From Streptomyces sp. B1I3 (GTDB taxonomy: Bacteria; Actinomycetota; Actinomycetes; Streptomycetales; Streptomycetaceae), in NCBI RefSeq assembly GCF_030816615.1, contig NZ_JAUSYD010000001.1, positions 1,116,001 to 1,180,000 on the forward strand: a stretch of DNA of 64,000 bases, in the 5' to 3' direction. The translations under genes and the position numbers were made by a program. This document shows positions 1 through 9,206 of this stretch, in pieces (the stretch's first letter is position 1; each line of letters starts with the position of its first letter). The notes beneath the pieces were generated by a model that saw only the letters and a program-made list of their open reading frames with translations, was not told where the DNA came from and made no database searches.

Positions 1-2
1 AC

Positions 3-140
3 CTCGACTGCTCGCTGTACGTCCGGGGCAGGAAGCTCCCGGCGTCCGGACGGCGCTTCGAGGAGTCACTGACCGTGGAACAGCAGATCGAGCGGACCAG
101 GAACAAGCTCTCCGCCTTCCTGGACACCCTCGCCGCCTGA
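3..140 (+). CDS. 3' end of an unidentified gene (partial)
   Basis: An open frame enters from the left edge and ends at TGA 138-140, giving about 45 residues that finish ...RTRNKLSAFLDTLAA. Third codon positions are mostly G or C, as in its neighbours, so it is probably the end of a real gene rather than chance. The visible part carries charged, helix-like sequence (EEQQIERTRNKL) and no motif I recognise. It is followed by a strong hairpin at 214-243. The family cannot be named from this fragment. Confidence 0.6.
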   Translation, partial: LDCSLYVRGRKLPASGRRFEESLTVEQQIERTRNKLSAFLDTLAA

Positions 141-213
141 ACGCCGACCTCGCACCGTCGCCGCCCACGTCGCCCCGTCACCCGATCACCCGCGTCGCGG
201 CCGGAACACCCTC

Positions 214-243
214 ACGGCCGGCCCCTCCTCCGGGGCCGGCCGT
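214..243. terminator. Bidirectional hairpin terminator
   Basis: A perfect 12-bp stem (ACGGCCGGCCCC and its complement) closes a 6-nt loop TCCTCC. It lies between two convergent genes, the partial gene ending at 140 and the GntR gene ending at 328, so it can serve both. There is no U-tract, which is normal for Streptomyces. Confidence 0.8.
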
Positions 244-249
244 CACCGT

Positions 250-330
250 AGGCGGTGACCGCCGAAGGCCGGCCTGCGCGGTGATCGCCGAAGGACCGGC
301 CTACGCGGTGATCGCCGAAGGACCGGCCTA
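250..330. repeat. Three tandem copies of a 27-bp unit
   Basis: Units lie at 250-276, 277-303 and 304-330. The last two are identical and the first differs at a few positions. The unit holds CGCCGAAGGACCGGCCTA. The last copy contains the TAG stop of the GntR gene, so the array is the immediate 3' flank of that transcript. Confidence 0.85.
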
Positions 331-996
331 CACGGGGCGGGCCGGAGCGGGGGTCTCCCGGAGCGCCTCGATCACACTCTCCACGTGCGCCCGGGCCGCG
401 GCGTCCGCCGCCCCGGGATCTCCTGCGACCACCGCGTCGATGATCGCCAGGTGCTGCGGCAGCGACTGCGCCGGGCGGCCGGGGCGCAGCGCGAGGCGGA
501 ACTGGTACCGCACCATCTGCCCGTTCATCCGCTCGAGCAGCGCCTGGGCGACCTTCTGTTCGCCGACCTCGGCCAGGCACTCGTGCAGCCTGCGGTTCAG
601 TACCGAGTAGGCGTCCGGGTCGCCGTCCGCCACGGCCCGGCTCATCCCGGCACCGATGTCCCGCAGTTCCTTGCGCACCGCGTCCGTGGCCAGCTCTGCC
701 GCACGCCGGGCGCACAGGCCCTCCAGCAGGGCTCGGCACTCGGTGATCTGGATCGCCTCCTCGACGGAGATCACCCGGACCCGTGCCCCGCGCCGCGGGA
801 TCAGCTCCACCAGACCTTCCGCGGCGAGGTCCTGCAGGGCTTCGCGCACGGAGCTGCGGGTGGCCTGGTAGACCTCGGACAACTCCTGTTCGACCAGGCG
901 CTGTCCGGGCACCATGTCGCCGGCCGCGAGCGCCTCCCGGATGCCACTGCAGACCGCACTCCGACCCTGTCGGCCGGTGACCTGATTCGACGTCAC
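328..996 (-). CDS. GntR/FadR-family transcriptional regulator of the aromatic catabolic genes
   Basis: A 222-residue regulator. The N-terminal winged helix-turn-helix spans about residues 10-75 (RLVEQELSEVYQATRSSVRE, then GLVELIPRRGARVRV), followed by an all-helical FCD-type ligand domain to the C-terminus. The start is GTG at 994-996 with GGAAGG about 8 nt upstream; longer in-frame starts would run through the divergent promoter. It is transcribed away from the hydratase gene at 1210, and the shared 213-bp gap holds an operator-like motif (1096-1116) that recurs at both right-hand promoters of the pathway. It probably represses the cluster in the absence of an aromatic-acid effector. Ligand unknown. 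The gene ends inside a 27-bp tandem repeat. Confidence 0.85.
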   Translation of the reverse strand: MTSNQVTGRQGRSAVCSGIREALAAGDMVPGQRLVEQELSEVYQATRSSVREALQDLAAEGLVELIPRRGARVRVISVEEAIQITECRALLEGLCARRAAELATDAVRKELRDIGAGMSRAVADGDPDAYSVLNRRLHECLAEVGEQKVAQALLERMNGQMVRYQFRLALRPGRPAQSLPQHLAIIDAVVAGDPGAADAAARAHVESVIEALRETPAPARPV

Positions 997-1095
997 CCCT
1001 CCGCCTTCCGTACTCGTCCGGAAATCCCCTCCGTGGCGCGCACCCTCCACGCCGACGCTAGCAGCGATGATGCACGAAACTTTCTCGTCAGGCAT

Positions 1096-1125
1096 ATTGT
1101 CAACAATTTCGTCGACGGTTACGGT
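1096..1125 (+). promoter_or_regulatory. Divergent promoter and operator between GntR gene and ligJ
   Basis: The + strand reads TTGTCA (1097-1102), a 17-bp spacer, then TACGGT (1120-1125), a good promoter for the hydratase gene. The minus strand of the same bases reads TTGACA, a -35 for the regulator gene. The operator-like element is GTCAAC (1099-1104), 6 bp, GTCGAC (1111-1116). The complementary reading GTTGACAATAT is shared with the site at 20,712. Direct binding by the GntR protein is inference. Confidence 0.6.
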
Positions 1126-1209
1126 GGCGTGACAGCCGGCCGGGGTGTGGCGGTACGGGGAGGACGCGCTCCGGACCGGCACGCCCCGGGTATCACGAAG
1201 AGGAACACG

Positions 1210-2235
1210 ATGATCATCGACTGCCACGGCCACTACACGACGGCCCCGCCCGCACTGGAGGCCTGGCGCAAGCAGCAGATCGCCGGGCTCGGCGGCCCTT
1301 CGCCGGCCCCCCTGCGTTCCGACCTCAGGATCAGCGACGACGACCTGCGCCGGAGCATCGAGCCGAACCAGTTGCGGCTCATGGACGAACGCGGCATCGA
1401 TCTGACGGTCTTCTCCCCCCGCGCGTCGTTCATGGCCCACCACGTCGGTGATTTCGCCACCTCTTCCGAGTGGGCGGCTCTCTGCAACGAGCTGTGCTTC
1501 CGCGTCAGCGAGCTCTACCCGGAACGCTTCGTCCCCGCCGCGATGCTGCCCCAGTCCCCGGGCGTCGACCCCGCGACCTGCATCCCCGAACTCACCCGTT
1601 GCGTGGAGGAGTACGGCGCCGTCGCACTCAATCTCAACCCGGACCCCTCGGGCGGCCACTGGACGTCACCCCCGCTCACCGACCGCTCCTGGTACCCGGT
1701 CTACGAGAAGATGGTCGAGTACGACGTCCCGGCCATGATCCACGTCAGCACGAGCGTCAACCCGGCCTTCCACACCACCGGTGCGCACTACCTCAACGCC
1801 GACACCACCGCCTTCATGCAGCTGGTGCAGGGCGACCTCTTCGCGGACTTCCCCACCCTGCGGCTGATCATTCCGCACGGCGGAGGCGCCGTCCCCTACC
1901 ACTGGGGGCGGTTCCGCGGCCTGGCGACGGCGCTCGGGAAGCCGTCCCTGGAGGAGCACGTCCTGGGCAACGTCTTCTTCGACACCTGCGTCTACCACCA
2001 GCCCGGCTCGGACCTGCTGTTCGACGTCGTCCCCACCCGGAACATCCTCTTCGCCTCGGAGATGATCGGTGCCGTCCGGGACATCGATCCGCGGACCGGT
2101 CACCACTTCGACGACACCCGCCGCTACGCCGAGGCCGCAGGGCTGTCCCCGGAGCGCCTGGCCGACGTCCAGGAGCACAACGCCCGCTCCGTCTACCCCC
2201 GTCTGGACGCGCTGCTGAAGCGCCAGGGCCGCTGA
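1210..2235 (+). CDS. ligJ: 4-oxalomesaconate hydratase (LigJ-type amidohydrolase)
   Basis: A 341-residue metal-dependent hydratase that adds water to 4-oxalomesaconate to give 4-carboxy-4-hydroxy-2-oxoadipate in the protocatechuate 4,5-cleavage and gallate pathways. The whole length resembles Sphingobium LigJ as I remember it. Landmarks are the N-terminal metal site DCHGHYTTAP (residues 4-13), FSPRASFMAHH, LPQSPGVDPATCIPEL, NLNPDPSGGHWTSPPLTDR, MIHVSTS, IPHGGGAVPYHWGR and the ASEMIGAVR segment carrying the conserved glutamate. The ATG has AGAGG 6 nt upstream. It is cotranscribed with the aldolase gene 28 bp downstream. The ring-cleavage and tautomerase steps are not adjacent; candidates lie near 21-23 kb. 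Confidence 0.92.
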   Translation: MIIDCHGHYTTAPPALEAWRKQQIAGLGGPSPAPLRSDLRISDDDLRRSIEPNQLRLMDERGIDLTVFSPRASFMAHHVGDFATSSEWAALCNELCFRVSELYPERFVPAAMLPQSPGVDPATCIPELTRCVEEYGAVALNLNPDPSGGHWTSPPLTDRSWYPVYEKMVEYDVPAMIHVSTSVNPAFHTTGAHYLNADTTAFMQLVQGDLFADFPTLRLIIPHGGGAVPYHWGRFRGLATALGKPSLEEHVLGNVFFDTCVYHQPGSDLLFDVVPTRNILFASEMIGAVRDIDPRTGHHFDDTRRYAEAAGLSPERLADVQEHNARSVYPRLDALLKRQGR

Positions 2236-2263
2236 GACCCCGCCGAAGAAGGAGAGCACAGCC

Positions 2264-2947
2264 ATGCACGAACTCGGAGTCGTCCACCGCGGCGTCGTCC
2301 GTCCCGACCGCCGTGCCGTCGACGCGCTGAAGCCCTTCGGTGTCAGCACCGTCCACGAGGCCATGGGCCGCCTGGGCCTGATGCGCCCGTACATCCGACC
2401 CGTCTACCCGGGTGCCGCGATGTGCGGCACGGCGGTCACCGTACTGCTGCAGCCCGGCGACAACTGGATGCTGCACGTCGCGGTGGAGCAGCTCCAGCCC
2501 GGTGACGTGCTCGTGGCGGCGTGCACCACCGAGTGCGAGGACGGGTTCTTCGGCGAGCTGCTCGCCACGTCCGTGCGCGCGAGGGGAGGCATGGGCCTCG
2601 TCATCGACGGCGGCTGCCGCGACGTCACCGCCCTGCGGGAGATGGACTTCCCGGTCTTCAGCCGGGCGGTCAACTCCAAGGGCACGGTCAAGGCCACCCT
2701 CGGATCGGTCAACGTCCCCGTCGTCTGCGCCAACGCGCTCGTCCGTCCCGGTGACGTGGTCGTCGCGGACGCGGACGGAGTGGTCGTCGTGCCCGCGGAC
2801 CGGGTCGCCGAGGTCGCCGAGGCCTCCCGGCGCCGGGAGGACCTGGAGGAGGAGAAGCGCGCACGGCTCGCCGCGGGTGAACTCGGCCTCGACATGTACG
2901 CGATGCGCGAGCCGCTCGAGGCCGCGGGTCTGCGGTACGTCGACTGA
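2264..2947 (+). CDS. ligK: 4-carboxy-4-hydroxy-2-oxoadipate / 4-hydroxy-4-methyl-2-oxoglutarate aldolase
   Basis: A 227-residue RraA-fold aldolase. It splits 4-carboxy-4-hydroxy-2-oxoadipate to pyruvate and oxaloacetate, the last step of the pathway served by the preceding hydratase. Recognisable parts are PGAAMCGTAVTV, PGDNWMLHVAVEQLQPGDVLV, the active-site block GLVIDGGCRDV (Asp and Arg for metal and pyruvate enolate) and the PGDVVVADADGVVVVP strand typical of LigK/HMG aldolases. The SD GAAGGAG sits 9 nt before the ATG. It converges on the siderophore ABC transporter genes, with only 58 bp between stop codons. RraA itself lacks this activity, but the pairing with ligJ argues for the aldolase. 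Confidence 0.9.
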   Translation: MHELGVVHRGVVRPDRRAVDALKPFGVSTVHEAMGRLGLMRPYIRPVYPGAAMCGTAVTVLLQPGDNWMLHVAVEQLQPGDVLVAACTTECEDGFFGELLATSVRARGGMGLVIDGGCRDVTALREMDFPVFSRAVNSKGTVKATLGSVNVPVVCANALVRPGDVVVADADGVVVVPADRVAEVAEASRRREDLEEEKRARLAAGELGLDMYAMREPLEAAGLRYVD

Positions 2948-3005
2948 CGGAGGCCGGGAGCCGGTGAGGCTCAGCCTCGGTGAGGCCCCCGAGCGGCGGG
3001 GAGGA

Positions 3006-3866
3006 TCACATCGCCTCCGTGAGCGGGCCGCTCCTCGGTACGACGACCGGTGATCCGTCGCCCGGCGCCCGCAGGATGTCCGCGTCGAGCGCGTAGAGCT
3101 CCTTCACCAGCGACTCGTCCACCGTGTCGGCCGGTGTGCCGCGGGCGACGACGCGCCCGTCCTTCATGGCGACGAGGAGATCGGCGTAGCGGGCCGCGGC
3201 GGCAAGGTCGTGCTGGACCATGACGACGGTCCGCCCCGACCGGGCCACCTCGCGTACGAGCTCCATGACCTCCACCGCGTGGCCGAGGTCGAGGGCGCTG
3301 GTGGGTTCGTCCAGCAGGATCACGGGGGTGTGCTGGGCAAGGACCATGGCGAGCCAGCACCGTTGGCGCTGGCCGCCGGACAGCCTGTCGAGGCGTTCGG
3401 CGGCCAGTTCTGTCGTTCCGGTGGCCTCCAGCGCGTCGCGTACGGCGTCCTCGTCCGCGCGTGACCACTGGCGCAGGAGCCCCTGCTGGGGGTGGCGGCC
3501 ATAACGGACGAGTCCGGCCACCGTGACGGCTTCCGGGGCGCGGGGTGACTGGGGCAGCAGGGCCACTCGATGGGCGGCGCGGCGCCGGTTCAGCTCCCAG
3601 ATGTCCTCGCCGCCGATGTGGACGGTGCCGGAATCGGGCCGGTGCAGGCGTGCGATCGTGCGCAACAGGGTCGACTTGCCGCAGCCGTTGGGGCCGACGA
3701 TCGCGACGACCTGTCCGGTGCGGACGGTGAGGTCGACGTCCTCGACCACGGGGCGGCCCGGGTACCCGGCGTGGAGGGCCCGGACGTCGATGCCGGGCGC
3801 CGGTGTGCCGGTGCCGCCGGGGGCGCCGGTCGCGGGGGTGGTGGTGTCGGTCATGGGGGTGGTCAC
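3006..3866 (-). CDS. Ferric-siderophore ABC transporter ATP-binding protein (FepC/FecE type)
   Basis: ATPase subunit of an iron-chelate importer. Walker A is GPNGCGKST, the Q-loop is in LLPQSP, the signature is LSGGQRQR, Walker B is VILLDEPTSALD and the switch histidine is in VMVQHDL. The GTG at 3864-3866 overlaps the stop of the upstream permease gene (GTGA), implying translational coupling. An ATG 12 nt downstream (3852-3854) is an alternative start. It is the last gene of a three-gene importer operon running away from an iron box at 6000-6018. The likely substrate is the catecholate siderophore made by the divergent operon. Confidence 0.9.
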   Translation of the reverse strand: MTTPMTDTTTPATGAPGGTGTPAPGIDVRALHAGYPGRPVVEDVDLTVRTGQVVAIVGPNGCGKSTLLRTIARLHRPDSGTVHIGGEDIWELNRRRAAHRVALLPQSPRAPEAVTVAGLVRYGRHPQQGLLRQWSRADEDAVRDALEATGTTELAAERLDRLSGGQRQRCWLAMVLAQHTPVILLDEPTSALDLGHAVEVMELVREVARSGRTVVMVQHDLAAAARYADLLVAMKDGRVVARGTPADTVDESLVKELYALDADILRAPGDGSPVVVPRSGPLTEAM

Positions 3867-4912
3867 GCCTTTCCGGTGGCACGGTCCGGGCGGAACAGGA
3901 CCCAGAGCAGGAAGGGGCCGCCGAGGACGCTGGTGACGACGCCGACGGGCAGTTCGACGGGTGCGGCGACGCGCCCCAGCGCGTCGGCCGCGGCGATCAG
4001 AGCGGCCCCGGCCAGTGCGGAGCCGGTGATCGGCACCCGGGTGGGACCGGCAAGCCGCTGGGCCAGGACGGGGGCGGCGAGCGCGACGAAGGCGATGGGA
4101 CCGCCGACACCGACCGCCGTACCTGCGAGGGCCACGGCGAGCGCGAGGGCGCCCGCGCGCAACCGGCGCAGGTCGACGCCGAGGGAGGCCGCCATGTCGT
4201 CGTCGAAGCGCAGCAGTTGGAGCCTGTGCCCGACGGCGAGGGCGAGCGGGACCAGGAACAGCAGGACGAGCGCCAGTGGCGTGCCGACGCCCCAGTCGCG
4301 TCCGTTGAGGCTGCCGACGGCCCAGAGGAACACGCCGCCCGCGGTGTTGTCGTTCTCGCGGGACATGATCAGGTCGCTCACCGCGCCGATGAACGTCGAG
4401 ACCCCGATCCCGGCCACGAGGACGCGGTAGCCGGCGCTGCCCGCTCCGCCGGCGCACAGGACGACGACCACCGCGGCGGCGGCGGCTCCGATGGGCCCGA
4501 GCCACCAGTCGCCGACCATCCCTGTGGTGGAGCCGGCCGCGGCGGCGACGACGGCGGCCGTGGCCCCGTCGTTGACGCCGACCAGGTCGGGGGTGGCGAG
4601 GCGGTTGCCCGCGAGGGTCTGGGTGAGGCAGCCGGCGATGCCGAGGGCCGCGCCGACCATCAGTCCGGCGAAGATGCGGGGCAGCCGGAAGTCCCGCACG
4701 ATCATGACGGTGCCGGGGTCGCCGGTGCCCAGGAGCCCGGAGACGGTTTCGGACAGGCTCATTCCGGTCGAACTCGCCATCACGGCCAGGGCGATGAGGA
4801 CGGCGATGAGCGGGACGAGCAGCACGGCGGCGAGTGCGCTGCGGCGCGGGAGGAGCCAGGAGAGCGTCCCGGTGCGCAGGACGGTGCTGTCGGGGGGTGT
4901 CACATCCGTCAT
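3863..4912 (-). CDS. FecCD-family iron-siderophore permease
   Basis: A 349-residue membrane permease with about nine or ten hydrophobic segments, first at about residues 26-47. It carries the FecCD hallmarks RLPRIFAGLMVGAALGIAGCLTQTL and GPIAFVALAAPVLAQRL, the latter being the loop that couples to the ATPase. The start ATG at 4912 overlaps the stop of the next upstream permease, and its own stop overlaps the ATPase start. It pairs with the following permease as a heterodimer in the cytoplasmic membrane. Confidence 0.9.
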   Translation of the reverse strand: MTDVTPPDSTVLRTGTLSWLLPRRSALAAVLLVPLIAVLIALAVMASSTGMSLSETVSGLLGTGDPGTVMIVRDFRLPRIFAGLMVGAALGIAGCLTQTLAGNRLATPDLVGVNDGATAAVVAAAAGSTTGMVGDWWLGPIGAAAAAVVVVLCAGGAGSAGYRVLVAGIGVSTFIGAVSDLIMSRENDNTAGGVFLWAVGSLNGRDWGVGTPLALVLLFLVPLALAVGHRLQLLRFDDDMAASLGVDLRRLRAGALALAVALAGTAVGVGGPIAFVALAAPVLAQRLAGPTRVPITGSALAGAALIAAADALGRVAAPVELPVGVVTSVLGGPFLLWVLFRPDRATGKA

Positions 4913-5937
4913 GCCGTGCCTCCCGCGGTGGACAGGCGGTCGGAACGGGCGATCCAGACGAGCAGCGGTCCGCCCACGAAGGCGAGCAGCACGCTGACCG
5001 GCGTCTCCCAGGGCCGGATGACAATCCGCGCCAGGATGTCGGCGACGATCATGATGTCGGCCGCGATCACCGCGGACAGGACGAGTTGGGCGGTCATGCG
5101 CGGCCCGGTCAGCGCCCGGGCGGCGTACGGCGCGAGCAGTCCCAGGAAGGCGATGGGCCCGGCCACGGCGACGGCGCAGCCGGCGAGCAGGGAGACGGCT
5201 CCCGCGACGACGAGACGGATACGGCCGGGGTGGTGGCCGAGCGAGCGTGCGCCGTCGTCCCCGAGGCCGAGCGCCGAGAGGGGGCGGGCGCAGCCGAGCG
5301 CGACCAGCAGACCGAGGGCGACGAGCGGCAGGAGCGGTACGAGGTCGGAGATCTCGACTCCGGCGAGCGAACCGATCGTCCAGTAGCGGTAGGTGTCGAA
5401 CGTCGACCGGGTGCCGAGCAGGACGTACGAGGTGCAGCCGTGGAAGGTGGCGCCGAGTGCGGATCCGGCCAGAACGAGGCGCAGCGGAGAGCCCGCGGTG
5501 CGTCCGGAACCGGCGAACAGGAGGACGACGGCGCTCGCGGCCATGCCGCCGGACAGGGCCCACACCAAAAGCGCGCCCGGGGAGTCGGCGCCGAAGAAGG
5601 TGAGCCCGAGCACAACGGCGAACGCGGCACCGGAATTGACGCCGAGCAGTCCGGTTTCGGCCAGAGGATTGCGGGTGGCGGCCTGGAGGAGGCAGCCCGC
5701 CGCACCGAGGCAGGTACCGACGAGCAGGGCGGCAATTGTGCGCGGGAGGCGTACGTCCATGACGGCCAGCCGGATCTGGGCGTCGCCACGGGCGGCGGCG
5801 TCACCGGTGATGAAGTCCCAGGCGCGGCCCGCGGAACTGGAACCGGTGCCGACGAGGAGGGAGAGCACCACCAGGCCGAGGAGAAGGACGAGAAGTCCCG
5901 CGGTGGTCCACGGAACGGTGCGCCCCTCCGCCGTCAT
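4909..5937 (-). CDS. FecCD-family iron-siderophore permease, first gene of importer operon
   Basis: A second FecCD permease of about 342 residues. Motifs are RLPRTIAALLVGTCLGAAGCLLQAATRNPLA and GPIAFLGLLAPYAARALTG. ATG at 5937 gives a normal N-terminus (MTAEGRTVPWTTAGLL) directly before the first membrane helix. An in-frame ATG at 6000 touches the iron box; its TAGGCT could act as a -10 for a leaderless mRNA starting there, so a 21-residue longer form is possible. Iron repression through the DmdR/IdeR-type box is expected. Confidence 0.88.
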   Translation of the reverse strand: MTAEGRTVPWTTAGLLVLLLGLVVLSLLVGTGSSSAGRAWDFITGDAAARGDAQIRLAVMDVRLPRTIAALLVGTCLGAAGCLLQAATRNPLAETGLLGVNSGAAFAVVLGLTFFGADSPGALLVWALSGGMAASAVVLLFAGSGRTAGSPLRLVLAGSALGATFHGCTSYVLLGTRSTFDTYRYWTIGSLAGVEISDLVPLLPLVALGLLVALGCARPLSALGLGDDGARSLGHHPGRIRLVVAGAVSLLAGCAVAVAGPIAFLGLLAPYAARALTGPRMTAQLVLSAVIAADIMIVADILARIVIRPWETPVSVLLAFVGGPLLVWIARSDRLSTAGGTA

Positions 5938-5999
5938 CGGCGGGCTTTCACGTTGGCGGGTTCCGGCTGTTCCGGGCCGGCCCCCTTGCGCTATCGACA

Positions 6000-6018
6000 T
6001 AAGGGTAGCCTAACCTAA
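6000..6018. promoter_or_regulatory. Iron box (DmdR1/IdeR-type operator)
   Basis: The sequence TAAGGGTAGCCTAACCTAA matches the actinobacterial palindrome TTAGGTTAGSCTAACCTAA at 17 of 19 positions. It lies in the divergent gap between the importer operon (minus) and the binding protein plus enterobactin-type biosynthetic genes (plus), so one box can control both. Confidence 0.85.
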
Positions 6019-6158
6019 ACCTATCCGCCCGGTTCCGGCGGGTGCCCGGACTTCGTCATGCCCTGAAGAGGTGTCATGGCCCCAGCCCACTCCCGTGATG
6101 CCGCGGGAGAGCCCGCCGGAACAGACGACCATACGAACACAGACGGAGACCCCAGGCC

Positions 6159-7145
6159 ATGGCGCCCAGCTCGTTCCCCTCTTCCCGCGGTCACGCCCGC
6201 CCTGTCGTTGCGGCGTCCTTGCTCACTCTCTGCGCACTGACGCTGAGCGCCTGCGGGTCCTCCGAGCCGGAAGCCGCGTCCGACGACTCGGGCAGGTCGG
6301 GCGCCACCACCCACATCACCGACGCGACCGGCACGAAGGTGGACGTGCCCGCCGAGCCGAAGCGCGTCCTGGCGCTCAGCGAGATGGACCTGGACTCCGC
6401 ACTCACCCTGGGAGTCGAGCCGGTGGGACTCACCGCGGGACGTGGCCAGAAGGGCGCCCCCGCCTATCTCGCCGACCGGGCCGAGGGCATACCCGTGGTG
6501 GGCGCGGTCACCGGCCCCGACATCGAGAAGGTCGTCCGGGCGAAGCCCGACGTGATCCTGGCCGGCCAGATGGCCGACGAGCAGGTGCTCGCGCAGCTGC
6601 GCAAGATCGCCCCCACCGTCGTCACCATCGACGGCACCAAGGACTGGAAGAAGTCCCTGGAGCTCACCGGCAGGACGCTCGGCAAGTCCAACGAGGCGGA
6701 GAAGTTCCTCGCGGGCTACGACACCGAGGTCGCGGCCCTCAGGACGGATCTCGGTACACAGGCCGGCGCGAGCGTCTCCGTCGCCCGCTACTCGGCCAAG
6801 GGCACCGCGGTCATGCAGCAGGGTGTCTTCATCAGCGACGTCTTGAAGGACCTCGGTTTCAAGCGCCCCGGCATCCAGAACGACAAGGGCGAGGGCCACT
6901 CGACGCCGCTCAGCGACGAGAACCTCGAGGAGATCGACGGCGACTGGCTGTTCATCGGCACCCTGGACGCCGGGACGGACGCGGGCCTTCTCACCGAACT
7001 CTCCGAGAAGCCCGCCTACCAGCAGCTGGGCGCCGTGAAGGACAAGCACGCGACTGTGGTCGACGGCTCCAAGTGGACCAGCCTCGGCGGCGCCCAGGCC
7101 GCGGTCTCGGTGCTCGAGGACATCCGGAAGGCCATGGTCAAGTGA
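6159..7145 (+). CDS. Ferric-siderophore-binding lipoprotein
   Basis: A 328-residue class III periplasmic-binding-type protein. The signal peptide ends in the lipobox LSAC (lipidated Cys about residue 32), followed by a Ser/Glu-rich tether and two lobes joined by a long helix. The N-terminal lobe starts [38 protein letters not shown], and [27 protein letters not shown] is typical of FecB/FepB. It delivers the ferric siderophore to the divergently encoded permeases. Its stop overlaps the next start (GTGA), so it heads the biosynthetic operon. Confidence 0.9.
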   Translation: MAPSSFPSSRGHARPVVAASLLTLCALTLSACGSSEPEAASDDSGRSGATTHITDATGTKVDVPAEPKRVLALSEMDLDSALTLGVEPVGLTAGRGQKGAPAYLADRAEGIPVVGAVTGPDIEKVVRAKPDVILAGQMADEQVLAQLRKIAPTVVTIDGTKDWKKSLELTGRTLGKSNEAEKFLAGYDTEVAALRTDLGTQAGASVSVARYSAKGTAVMQQGVFISDVLKDLGFKRPGIQNDKGEGHSTPLSDENLEEIDGDWLFIGTLDAGTDAGLLTELSEKPAYQQLGAVKDKHATVVDGSKWTSLGGAQAAVSVLEDIRKAMVK

Positions 7146-7942
7146 GCACCGATCAGGAGCTCGCCGGCCGGCTGGCCCTCGTCACCGGGGCCGGCCGGGG
7201 CATCGGTGAGGCCGTGGTCCACGCACTCGCCGGACACGGCGCACGCGTCCTCGCCACCGACCTGCACACGGAGGGCCTCGCTGCCGCCGTCGCCGGCAGG
7301 TACGACGGCCGGGTCACCGCCCGCGAACTCGACGTGACGGACGCCGAGGCCGTGGAGGAACTCGTGGCGGAGACGGAGGACACGCTCGGGCCGCTCGACA
7401 TCGCGGTCAACGTGGCCGGGATACTGCGCGGTTCGTCCGTCGCGGAGCTGACGGACGAGGACTGGGCGGCCACGTTCGCCGTCAACACCAACGGCGTGTT
7501 CCACGTCTCGCGGGCCGCGTCGCGCCGGATGGCCGAGCGGGGCCGCGGCAGCATCGTCACCGTCGCGTCCAACGCCGCCGGCATACCGCGCACGAACATG
7601 GCGGCCTACGCCTCGTCGAAGGCGGCGGCGGTCATGTTCACCAAGTGCCTGGGACTGGAAGTGGCGTCCCGGGGGGTGCGGTGCAACACCGTCTCCCCGG
7701 GATCGACCCTGACCGACATGCAGCGCGGCATGTGGGCGGCGGGCGGCCCCGGCAACGAGGAGGCCGGGGCCCGGAGCGTCCTGGAAGGGGACGCGGCCAG
7801 TTACCGGACCGGTATCCCGCTCGGCCGCATCGCCGACCCGTCCGACGTGGCCGACGCCGTCGCCTTCCTCGTGTCCGACCGCGCCCGCCACATCACCATG
7901 CACGACCTGTATGTCGACGGCGGAGCCACGCTGCGTGCCTGA
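7142..7942 (+). CDS. entA: 2,3-dihydro-2,3-dihydroxybenzoate dehydrogenase
   Basis: A 266-residue short-chain dehydrogenase that oxidises the dihydrodiol to 2,3-dihydroxybenzoate with NAD+. It has the Rossmann motif [10 protein letters not shown] (about residues 15-24), NVAGI, the catalytic Ser in [10 protein letters not shown], the YxxxK pair in AAYASSKAA, and the C-terminal [15 protein letters not shown] seen in EntA/DhbA. GTG 7142 overlaps the previous stop. The reaction is assigned from its place beside isochorismate synthase, isochorismatase and the DHB ligase, because SDR sequence alone would not fix the substrate. Confidence 0.9.
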   Translation: MSTDQELAGRLALVTGAGRGIGEAVVHALAGHGARVLATDLHTEGLAAAVAGRYDGRVTARELDVTDAEAVEELVAETEDTLGPLDIAVNVAGILRGSSVAELTDEDWAATFAVNTNGVFHVSRAASRRMAERGRGSIVTVASNAAGIPRTNMAAYASSKAAAVMFTKCLGLEVASRGVRCNTVSPGSTLTDMQRGMWAAGGPGNEEAGARSVLEGDAASYRTGIPLGRIADPSDVADAVAFLVSDRARHITMHDLYVDGGATLRA

Positions 7943-8003
7943 GACGCACCGACCCGGTGCCGTCCTGCCGCAGTTCGAGCCCACCCCCACTGGAGACGAA
8001 ACC

Positions 8004-9206
8004 ATGTCTGCCTCCCTGCGCGTCCCCACCGACTCCCCCCCGCTCCGCTCCGCCGGCGCGGCGACCGCCCTGCTGGAGGCCTACCGGCCCGGCACGGACA
8101 GGTTCCTCGCCACACCCCGTCACACCCTGCTGGGCAGCGGCACCGCGGCCGAGATACCCCACGACGCACGCCCGGTGGCCCTTCGGGTGCGCGACGTCCT
8201 CGATGCCCGACGACGCGCGGGCGACCCGGCCCCCATGGTCATCGGCGCTCTGCCCTTCGACCCGGACGGAGCTCCCGCGCTGGCGGTTCCGTCATCCGTA
8301 CGCCGGGCACCCGCCCTGCGCGAGGACCCGCTCATCGCTCTGCGGGGGCCGGACGTAGAACACGCCGCCGACTGGGCGATGCGCGAGGTCCCGGCCGCCG
8401 CCCGGTACGGCGACGCGGTGGCGTCGGCCGTGCGGCGCATGCGGGCCGGGGAGTTCGACAAGGTCGTGCTCGCCCGCACCCTGGAGCTCACGTCCTCCCA
8501 CGCCCTCGATCTGCCCGCGATGCTGGGCCGGCTGGCACGCCGTGACCCGAGGGGCTACACCTTCGCGGTGCCCAGCGGCCCCGGCCGCACCCTCATCGGT
8601 GCCAGCCCGGAGTTGCTCGTGGCGCGCCGGGGCGGACAGCTCGTCGCCAATCCGCTGGCCGGATCGGCTCCCCGCAGCAGCGACCTGGCAGAGGACGTCC
8701 GGCGGGCGGCGGCGCTCCTCGAATCACCGAAGGACCTGCACGAGCACGCCGTCGTCATCGATGCCGTACGGGAGGCCCTCGCCCCGTTCTGCACGCGCCT
8801 GGAGGTCCCCGAACACCCCACGCTCGTACGGACGGCCACGATGTGGCACCTGTCGACGACCCTCACCGGAGACCTCGCCGACCCGGGGACCACCACGGCA
8901 CTGGACCTGGCCTCCGCCCTGCACCCCACACCGGCGGTGTGCGGGACCCCGACCGACGTCGCCCGCGCCGTCATCGCCGAGTCGGAGCCCTTCGACCGCG
9001 GTGCGTACACCGGCATGCTCGGCTGGCAGGACGCTGACGGTGACGGCGAGTGGGTCGTCACGATCCGCTGCGCCGAGGCCGAGGGCCGCACCCTGACGCT
9101 GTTCGCCGGGGCCGGCGTGGTCGCGGCCTCGTCCCCCGCCGCCGAGACCGCGGAGACCGGGGCCAAGTTCCGGACATTCCTCGACGCCGTGGGAGCGACA
9201 CTGTGA
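8004..9206 (+). CDS. entC: Isochorismate synthase
   Basis: A 400-residue chorismate-binding enzyme of the EntC/DhbC type that converts chorismate to isochorismate, the first committed step to 2,3-dihydroxybenzoate. Conserved blocks are [90 protein letters not shown] and the C-terminal [22 protein letters not shown]. No glutamine amidotransferase partner is present, which argues against anthranilate or PABA synthase. ATG 8004 follows TGGAGA. Its last bases overlap the next gene's GTG. Confidence 0.92.
   Translation: MSASLRVPTDSPPLRSAGAATALLEAYRPGTDRFLATPRHTLLGSGTAAEIPHDARPVALRVRDVLDARRRAGDPAPMVIGALPFDPDGAPALAVPSSVRRAPALREDPLIALRGPDVEHAADWAMREVPAAARYGDAVASAVRRMRAGEFDKVVLARTLELTSSHALDLPAMLGRLARRDPRGYTFAVPSGPGRTLIGASPELLVARRGGQLVANPLAGSAPRSSDLAEDVRRAAALLESPKDLHEHAVVIDAVREALAPFCTRLEVPEHPTLVRTATMWHLSTTLTGDLADPGTTTALDLASALHPTPAVCGTPTDVARAVIAESEPFDRGAYTGMLGWQDADGDGEWVVTIRCAEAEGRTLTLFAGAGVVAASSPAAETAETGAKFRTFLDAVGATL

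Noticed and set aside
250..330. Possible CRISPR-like array
   Set aside because: Units are directly tandem with no spacers and only three copies, and no cas genes are present.
385..1209. Plus-strand open frame joined upstream to the hydratase gene
   Set aside because: It is antisense to the GntR gene. The LigJ family starts at MIIDCHGH, at 1210, with its own SD and promoter.
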